Shown one piece after another: positions 42,567 to 47,245 of a stretch of 47,245 bases of DNA. The notes under the pieces are model-generated. The model was given only the letters and a program-made list of their open reading frames with translations, was not told the origin of the DNA and ran no database searches. Both the position numbers and the translations under genes were made by a program. The first letter of the stretch is position 1; every line of letters starts with the position of its first letter. The DNA comes from a virus: positions 1-47,245 of the IMG/VR virus record IMGVR_UViG_3300015360_000068; one strand, 5' to 3'.

Positions 42567-42847
42567 CCCAGACGGCAGCAGCCGCGAAGCTGGGGATCAA
42601 GTTCGGGACGTTGGTGCACCTGGAGTGCGGTGGCGAGCACGATGACGCGCCCACGGTTCCGGTTCAGGCGGAGCTGACGCCATCCGAGCAGTGCTTCCTG
42701 CTGCGGAAGCGCAGCGGGCGGCAGATCGCCAGTGTGGCGGTTGACATCGGAGTGTCGCGCAAGTGGGTGCAGAAGATGGAACGCGACGGTGCTCCGATCC
42801 ACCGGTTGCTGCACTACTGGGCAGAACAACAAAGCGACGACGCGTGA
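42467..42847 (+). CDS. Double helix-turn-helix protein
   Basis: 126 aa from ATG 42467, inside the 3' end of the nuclease gene. Two HTH units are seen: LWRRRESLTQTAAAAKLGIKFGTLVHLE (about residues 25-53, an XRE-type unit) and LRKRSGRQIASVAVDIGVSRKWVQKME (about 78-104). It probably binds DNA and may regulate the replication genes or assist origin recognition. The 100-base overlap with the nuclease frame is long; an internal ribosome start is needed, and GAAGCG before the ATG is only a weak site. Confidence 0.55.
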   Translation: MAETTGSRRLTNLRIGTLSYAERLLLWRRRESLTQTAAAAKLGIKFGTLVHLECGGEHDDAPTVPVQAELTPSEQCFLLRKRSGRQIASVAVDIGVSRKWVQKMERDGAPIHRLLHYWAEQQSDDA

Positions 42848-42866
42848 CCCCTGACCCATCTCCACC

Positions 42867-45260
42867 ATGGAACAACAGGGCCCGGACTACGCCGCATCCG
42901 TCGACTTCTTGCGGCGTTGGAGTCCCGAGCAACCCTGGGTCATCACGGCGATTCGGGTGGGTGGAAAGGGGATCACTACCCGCAGCTTCGCGCCGGTAGA
43001 CGGTGACCAGTTTCAGCAGTGGGCGCAGACGCTAGGCGTCGACCACAACCTCTACTTCACGCCGAACCCGGTCCGGCGTCCGATGGCGAAGAAGCCCGAG
43101 CGGGCCGACATTGCCGCGATGGTCTGCGTGCACGTGGATCTCGACCCCCGCGTCGGTGAGCCGCTGGAAGAGGAGCAGACGCGCATCCTGTTGTTGCTGG
43201 GCAACCCACCAGGGCTGCCCAAACCGACCGTGGTCATCTTCTCAGGCGGGGGGTACCAGGCGTTCTGGCGGTTGAGGGAGCCTAGGGTGCTGTCGGGGCT
43301 GGATGACGCTGTCGACGCGGCGCGGTGGAACCAGGGTGTCGAGTTGGCCCTGGGCGGGGACCACTGCCACAACGTGGACCGCCTGATGCGCCTGCCAGGG
43401 ACGCTGAATCGCCCGGATCAGAAGAAGCAGAAGAAGGGTCGCCGTGTCATGCGCGCGACGGTGATCGACTACGATCACCGTCGCGTGGTTGCGTTGGACG
43501 AGTTCGTCCCGACGCCGCTCGTGCAGGGGGCGGCGGATGAGTTGGGCGGCGTGAACGGAGTCGTCACGCCGGTCGGTGATCTGCTTTCGACGCGTGGCGC
43601 AGACGGCGTTTCGCCCAGCGCGGCGCGGAAACTGGCGGGTGTCGATGAGCTCCCCGACGACGTTCCGGACTACTGCAAGATCGTGATCGTGCAGGGCACG
43701 GATCCGCTGGACCCGGGCAAGTTCCCTTCGCGATCCGAGGCACTGTTCTACGTCTGCTGCGAGCTGGTCCGGTGCGACGTAGACGACGCCACGATATTCT
43801 CGGTCATCACCGACCCCGAGTTCTTGATCTCGACGAGCGTTCTCGAAAAAGGAACGAGCGCGACACGCTACGCGTGGAAACAGATCCGCACGGCGCGCGA
43901 GGAAGCCGTGCATCCGCGGTTGCGTGAGATGAACGCGAAGCACGCGGTCGTGGGCGACATCGGCGGCACGTGCCGCATCGTGTCGGAGGTCTTCGACCCG
44001 GTGTTGCGCAGGCACCGGTTGAGCCGGACATCGTTCGCCGACTTCCGCAACAGGTACAGCCACGTCCAGGTGGCGGTCGAGCGCGGGGGCAAACTGCCCG
44101 GCGCGATACCCCTGGGGTCGTGGTGGCTCGGGCATCCGCAGCGCCGGCAGTTCGAGTCGATCATCTTCGCCCCCGGGCAGGAGATACCGGGGACGTTCAA
44201 CCTGTGGCGCGGCTTCGGCGTCACGCCCAAGGCGGGCGAGTGTGCGCCGTTCTTCGAGCACATCCGCAACGTCGTTTGCGCCGGCAAGGATGAGCACTAC
44301 CGGTACATCGTGGGTTGGCTCGCCGACGTCGTGCAGACCCCTGCGCGCCCTGGGCAGGTGGCACTCGTCATCAAGGGCAAACAGGGAACGGGCAAGGGCT
44401 TCTTCGCGCGAGAGTTCGGTGCGCTATTCGGGCGTCACTTCATGCACGTGACGCATGCGTCTCACCTCGTCGGGCACTTCAACGCGCACTTGCGCGACGT
44501 CGTGTGTCTGTTCGCGGATGAAGCGTTCTACGCCGGCGATCAGAAGCACGTGCCCATCCTGAAGACGCTCATCACCGAGCCTACGCTGATGATCGAAGCC
44601 AAGGGTGTCGACTCGGAGGTCGCTCCGAACTGCGTGCATCTGTTGATGGCGAGCAACGAGCGTTGGGCGGTCCCTGCCGGGCTGGACGATCGGCGCTTCT
44701 TCGTCGTCGAGGTCAGCGACGAACACCGTTGTGACGCGGGCTACTTCAAGCAGCTCGGTGGCTACATGGCGAACGACGGTGGACGCGAGGAGCTGCTACA
44801 CGTCCTGCTCAACTACGACCTGTCGAAGTGGCACAGCGGCGACCGACCCGACAGTGCGGCGCTGGTGACCGAGAAGATGAACACGCTCGATCCCGAGCTG
44901 GCGTGGTGGTACGGAAAGCTCCGCGACGGGCAGCTTTCGTCCGAAGACGGGGAGTGGGTTCCCGTGGTGCTCTGCGACCTGCTGTACGCCGACTACGTCG
45001 AGGCAAATGGCCGCATGGGCACGAAAGCGAACCCGGTTCGGTTCGGTAAGTTCTTGGCGACGGCGTGCCCACCGGTAGTTCGTGTGCGCATGTCGGGCGA
45101 GAAGGTGCTGCACTTGCCGGGCGGTGCCACGAAAGTGCTGAAGCGTCCGTGGGCTTATCGGTTCCCGGATCTCGACAGGTGCCGCACACTGTGGAAGGAT
45201 CACTTCTCGATGCTGGAACCGTGGCCAGACGACGATGTGCGCGATGTAGATTCGTTCTAG
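42867..45260 (+). CDS. Primase-polymerase / SF3 helicase fusion (NrS-1-like)
   Basis: The 797-aa protein joins two activities. The N-terminal ~220 residues read as a RepB/AEP-type primase: CVHVDLDPR (metal-binding Asp pair), IFSGGGYQAFWRL and VDRLMRLPGTLNRP. A linker with SRSEALFYVCCELVRC follows. The C-terminal helicase (DUF5906-like SF3) has IKGKQGTGKGFFAREFG (Walker A, ~502-518), VCLFADEAFYAG (Walker B, ~546-557) and LLMASNERWAVPAG (sensor motif). This form resembles replicative primase-helicases of NrS-1-like phages, which can prime and unwind. With the family A polymerase it would make a near-complete fork. The start has no strong ribosome binding site. Confidence 0.85.
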   Translation: MEQQGPDYAASVDFLRRWSPEQPWVITAIRVGGKGITTRSFAPVDGDQFQQWAQTLGVDHNLYFTPNPVRRPMAKKPERADIAAMVCVHVDLDPRVGEPLEEEQTRILLLLGNPPGLPKPTVVIFSGGGYQAFWRLREPRVLSGLDDAVDAARWNQGVELALGGDHCHNVDRLMRLPGTLNRPDQKKQKKGRRVMRATVIDYDHRRVVALDEFVPTPLVQGAADELGGVNGVVTPVGDLLSTRGADGVSPSAARKLAGVDELPDDVPDYCKIVIVQGTDPLDPGKFPSRSEALFYVCCELVRCDVDDATIFSVITDPEFLISTSVLEKGTSATRYAWKQIRTAREEAVHPRLREMNAKHAVVGDIGGTCRIVSEVFDPVLRRHRLSRTSFADFRNRYSHVQVAVERGGKLPGAIPLGSWWLGHPQRRQFESIIFAPGQEIPGTFNLWRGFGVTPKAGECAPFFEHIRNVVCAGKDEHYRYIVGWLADVVQTPARPGQVALVIKGKQGTGKGFFAREFGALFGRHFMHVTHASHLVGHFNAHLRDVVCLFADEAFYAGDQKHVPILKTLITEPTLMIEAKGVDSEVAPNCVHLLMASNERWAVPAGLDDRRFFVVEVSDEHRCDAGYFKQLGGYMANDGGREELLHVLLNYDLSKWHSGDRPDSAALVTEKMNTLDPELAWWYGKLRDGQLSSEDGEWVPVVLCDLLYADYVEANGRMGTKANPVRFGKFLATACPPVVRVRMSGEKVLHLPGGATKVLKRPWAYRFPDLDRCRTLWKDHFSMLEPWPDDDVRDVDSF

Positions 45261-45264
45261 CTGG

Positions 45265-45270
45265 TAGATT
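45265..45270 (+). promoter_or_regulatory. Candidate -10 element (TAGATT) for the last large gene
   Basis: TAGATT lies 9 bases before ATG 45280 and only 5 bases after the primase-helicase stop. It is the last of the TAnnnT elements found at leaderless spacing and would separate late-type expression from the replication block. Confidence 0.35.
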
Positions 45271-45279
45271 GCGGGGCGC

Positions 45280-47235
45280 ATGACCGCCCTTCTCCCCGCC
45301 GTCAAGATCCAGAACTTCGGACCCGCCCCCTTGCGCCAGTGGGTGCTGATCGGCCTGCCCGACCCTGTGCCGGCGCAGGCGGTGCGCGTGGGACCATGGC
45401 TCGGCTACGCCAAGGGCCACGAACTGCACGTCCTGGCCGACCTGCCGGCGGCGACTGACCAGACGCACGAGATCGTCGCGGCATCTGAGCCGCTGGCGCC
45501 GTACGCCTTCCACGAGTGGGTGGCCGATGACCTGCTCGGCCTCGTGCCCGTCTTCCACATCGTAGTCGGCGGCACCAAGCACTCGATGGCGGCCATTGTC
45601 GAGGTCTCCGAGTTCACGCCAGTGCTGCTCAAGGTGCAGCTGCGCGCGCGACTTCCTGGCCCCGTGTCGATCGAAGGGTGGTACCGGATGTACAGCGGCA
45701 GCCCGATCGTCGAGTTCGAGCTGACGGCGCGGTACGGCACGACAACGCCGGGCCAGCCTCGCGTGCGCGGCTTCGGCTCGCTGAGCATGAGCCTGGCCGA
45801 TTACGCCCACGTCGACTTCGGCACGACCAAGGGGCTACACGCGCCGGCATGGTCGATGATTGGCGGCGTGCTACGGTGGGAGATGGAACTTTGCGCGCCG
45901 ATGGAATGGCACCGCGCCGCGGTCGTCGAGGCCACCGGCGCCGTCTTGTGCCTGCCCAACGTTGCCCGCTTCCCGTCGCTACCCGGCAACGCCGAGGTGG
46001 GACACCTGCAAGTGCGGATGTTCGCGCCGCTGGAGGGGATCGTGGTGCCCACGGCGTGGGCCGGCAAGCTCACCCCTCTCGGCGTGCTGCCAGAGCTGCC
46101 CATTGGCGCGCAAGGGGAGCAAGCGCGACGCCTCAGCATCCTTGCCGATCGCCTCACTCGCACCGGCAGCGAGCAAGACGCCCGCCCCTACGCGCAGCCG
46201 CCGAACGCTGGGCAGACGGGCGAACAACCAGACTTCGGCTACGCGCGCGCCGAGCACGCCGTGGCGATGGGCGCTCCGTGGGCACTGTGGGATCTGCGCT
46301 TCGCCGTCCAGGCATGGAAGCTGCGGCCGTACAGCAACGTCGAGCCGAACATCGATGCCGTCACTGCCGCCGGGCACCCGCGCGCCAACACCTACAACCT
46401 CCGCGTCGATGAACGCTTCTCGCGCGACGACATGCTCGGGTGGCCCAACCCGGTCGGCTGGATCTCGGGCTACCTCACGAGCGACTCGCAGCATCGGTCG
46501 GACAACCTGCTGTTCGCGATGTTCAAGCTCACGCGCTCGGACTCGCTGCGCAGGACCATTCTCGACCTTCTTGAGCTAGAGCGCATGGAGGTTGGGCGCG
46601 ACCGCGTGCCGGCCTTGGGCTCAGGCATGGGCGCGCCTCGTGGGTGGGGCCGCGTGCTCTACTCCCGGCTGCAAGCGATCAACGCCGGGTTCCCCGAGTT
46701 CGAGCCGCTGGCCAGGCGCATGGTCACCAACGCCAACCTGGCCGCGAGCTACAACAAGCTGCCGACCACCGCTTCGGTGCGGGTGTTCTCCGACCAGGAG
46801 GAGAAGTACGGCTGGCTCGATGGCAGCGGGGAGCGCATCCGTTGCTGGCTGCCGTGGCAGGAGGCAATCGCCGTCGTGGCGCTCTATGCGGCGTGGAGGC
46901 TGCTGGGTATTCCCCAGGCTCGCGACCTCGCGCTCACCGCTGCTCGCACGATCTGCATGCACGGCTATTTCCAGGTGGGGACCGACTGGCGCACCTGCTA
47001 CGGCGTGCGCTGGCGCACCGACGCCCCTGGCGAGCCGCTGCCGGCGTCGTCGTACAACCTCAGCCAACCCAACTTCGACGTCTTCCTGGCGGGCATGCAG
47101 CGATGGCAGAACCCCGCGCTCAAGGTGTTGCTCGCGCTGGAACCCGATGGTCTCGTGGCCGATCGCGCACGACAGATCCTCGCCAACTACGGGCCGCCAA
47201 AGTCGTGGGATGACGCATGCTGGGGTGCGGTATGA
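45280..47235 (+). CDS. Large putative virion or carbohydrate-active protein
   Basis: 651 aa. The N-terminal ~270 residues are beta-rich (IQNFGPAPLRQWVLIGLPDP, ARLPGPVSIEGWYRMYSG, GSPIVEFELTARYG). The C-terminal ~300 look helical with repeated hairpins (DNLLFAMFKLTRSDSLRRTI, EAIAVVALYAAWRLLGIPQA), like an alpha/alpha toroid. A beta domain plus toroid recalls PcRGLX/YetA-like or polysaccharide-lyase-type proteins, so host polysaccharide binding or cleavage is possible. No catalytic site is proven. Phage tail proteins of this shape exist. It follows the replication genes and overlaps the next gene (ATGA), which suggests a second late block. Confidence 0.4.
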   Translation: MTALLPAVKIQNFGPAPLRQWVLIGLPDPVPAQAVRVGPWLGYAKGHELHVLADLPAATDQTHEIVAASEPLAPYAFHEWVADDLLGLVPVFHIVVGGTKHSMAAIVEVSEFTPVLLKVQLRARLPGPVSIEGWYRMYSGSPIVEFELTARYGTTTPGQPRVRGFGSLSMSLADYAHVDFGTTKGLHAPAWSMIGGVLRWEMELCAPMEWHRAAVVEATGAVLCLPNVARFPSLPGNAEVGHLQVRMFAPLEGIVVPTAWAGKLTPLGVLPELPIGAQGEQARRLSILADRLTRTGSEQDARPYAQPPNAGQTGEQPDFGYARAEHAVAMGAPWALWDLRFAVQAWKLRPYSNVEPNIDAVTAAGHPRANTYNLRVDERFSRDDMLGWPNPVGWISGYLTSDSQHRSDNLLFAMFKLTRSDSLRRTILDLLELERMEVGRDRVPALGSGMGAPRGWGRVLYSRLQAINAGFPEFEPLARRMVTNANLAASYNKLPTTASVRVFSDQEEKYGWLDGSGERIRCWLPWQEAIAVVALYAAWRLLGIPQARDLALTAARTICMHGYFQVGTDWRTCYGVRWRTDAPGEPLPASSYNLSQPNFDVFLAGMQRWQNPALKVLLALEPDGLVADRARQILANYGPPKSWDDACWGAV

Positions 47236-47245
47236 CGTTCACCGA
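47232..47245 (+). CDS. Start of a further gene (cut by window end)
   Basis: ATG 47232 overlaps the previous stop codon (ATGA) and reads MTFT before the window ends. The overlap style matches genuine gene junctions elsewhere in the window, so a co-translated gene likely continues beyond. Nothing can be said about its product. Confidence 0.35.

Noticed and set aside
1-47245. Terminal direct repeat or circular overlap, CRISPR array, integrase
   Set aside because: The first and last bases do not match, no regularly spaced repeats were seen, and no tyrosine or serine integrase motif was recognised in any frame.

Overview
The window is a high-GC phage genome or prophage segment with a siphovirus-like gene order. 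Almost all genes are on the + strand, tightly packed, and often joined by ATGA/GTGA stop-start overlaps. No tRNA, rRNA, CRISPR array or integrase was seen. The host cannot be named from the sequence. Several unlinked genes have a TAnnnT hexamer 7-10 bases before the start codon and no Shine-Dalgarno sequence, which suggests leaderless transcripts. That habit is common in Deinococcus and Actinobacteria, but this is only a hint.

Layout. Positions 1-2018 do not look like phage core. They hold the 3' part of an ATPase/PD-(D/E)XK nuclease defence-type gene and a short TIR-domain gene that ends abruptly. Positions 2046-18557 carry DNA packaging and head genes: small terminase, large terminase, portal, a cassette of small virion proteins and a 763-aa repeat protein, neck proteins, an SPP1 gp7-like head protein, an XkdF-like protease, a scaffold, a DUF2190-like decoration protein, the major capsid protein, tail-completion proteins and the tail tube. 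A minus-strand PadR-like regulator follows. Positions 18935-31070 carry the tail genes: a tail assembly chaperone with a clear -1 frameshift signal, an 1101-aa tape measure, minor tail proteins, a gpL-like protein with four cysteines and a gpJ-like tip protein.

Positions 31091-35701 mix small membrane proteins and a GH-A-like glycosidase (probable lysis or virion hydrolase functions) with a SNF2-type helicase whose P-loop is split by a 307-aa intein. Positions 35740-45260 are the replication module: two conserved phage proteins, a Dda/RecD-like helicase, a TnpB-only IS200/IS605-type element placed exactly at that helicase's stop codon, a family A DNA polymerase, a PD-(D/E)XK nuclease, a double-HTH protein and a primase-polymerase/SF3 helicase. 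A large putative virion or carbohydrate-active protein (45280-47235) and the first codons of another gene close the window.

The terminase, portal, head and tail genes form one virion assembly line. The polymerase, primase-helicase, two further helicases and the nuclease form a largely self-sufficient replisome. The most notable elements are the P-loop intein, the A AAA AAC frameshift signal with its hairpin, the TnpB element, the 18-unit repeat protein, a domain shared by two tail proteins, and a structured intergenic RNA candidate ending in a very strong terminator.
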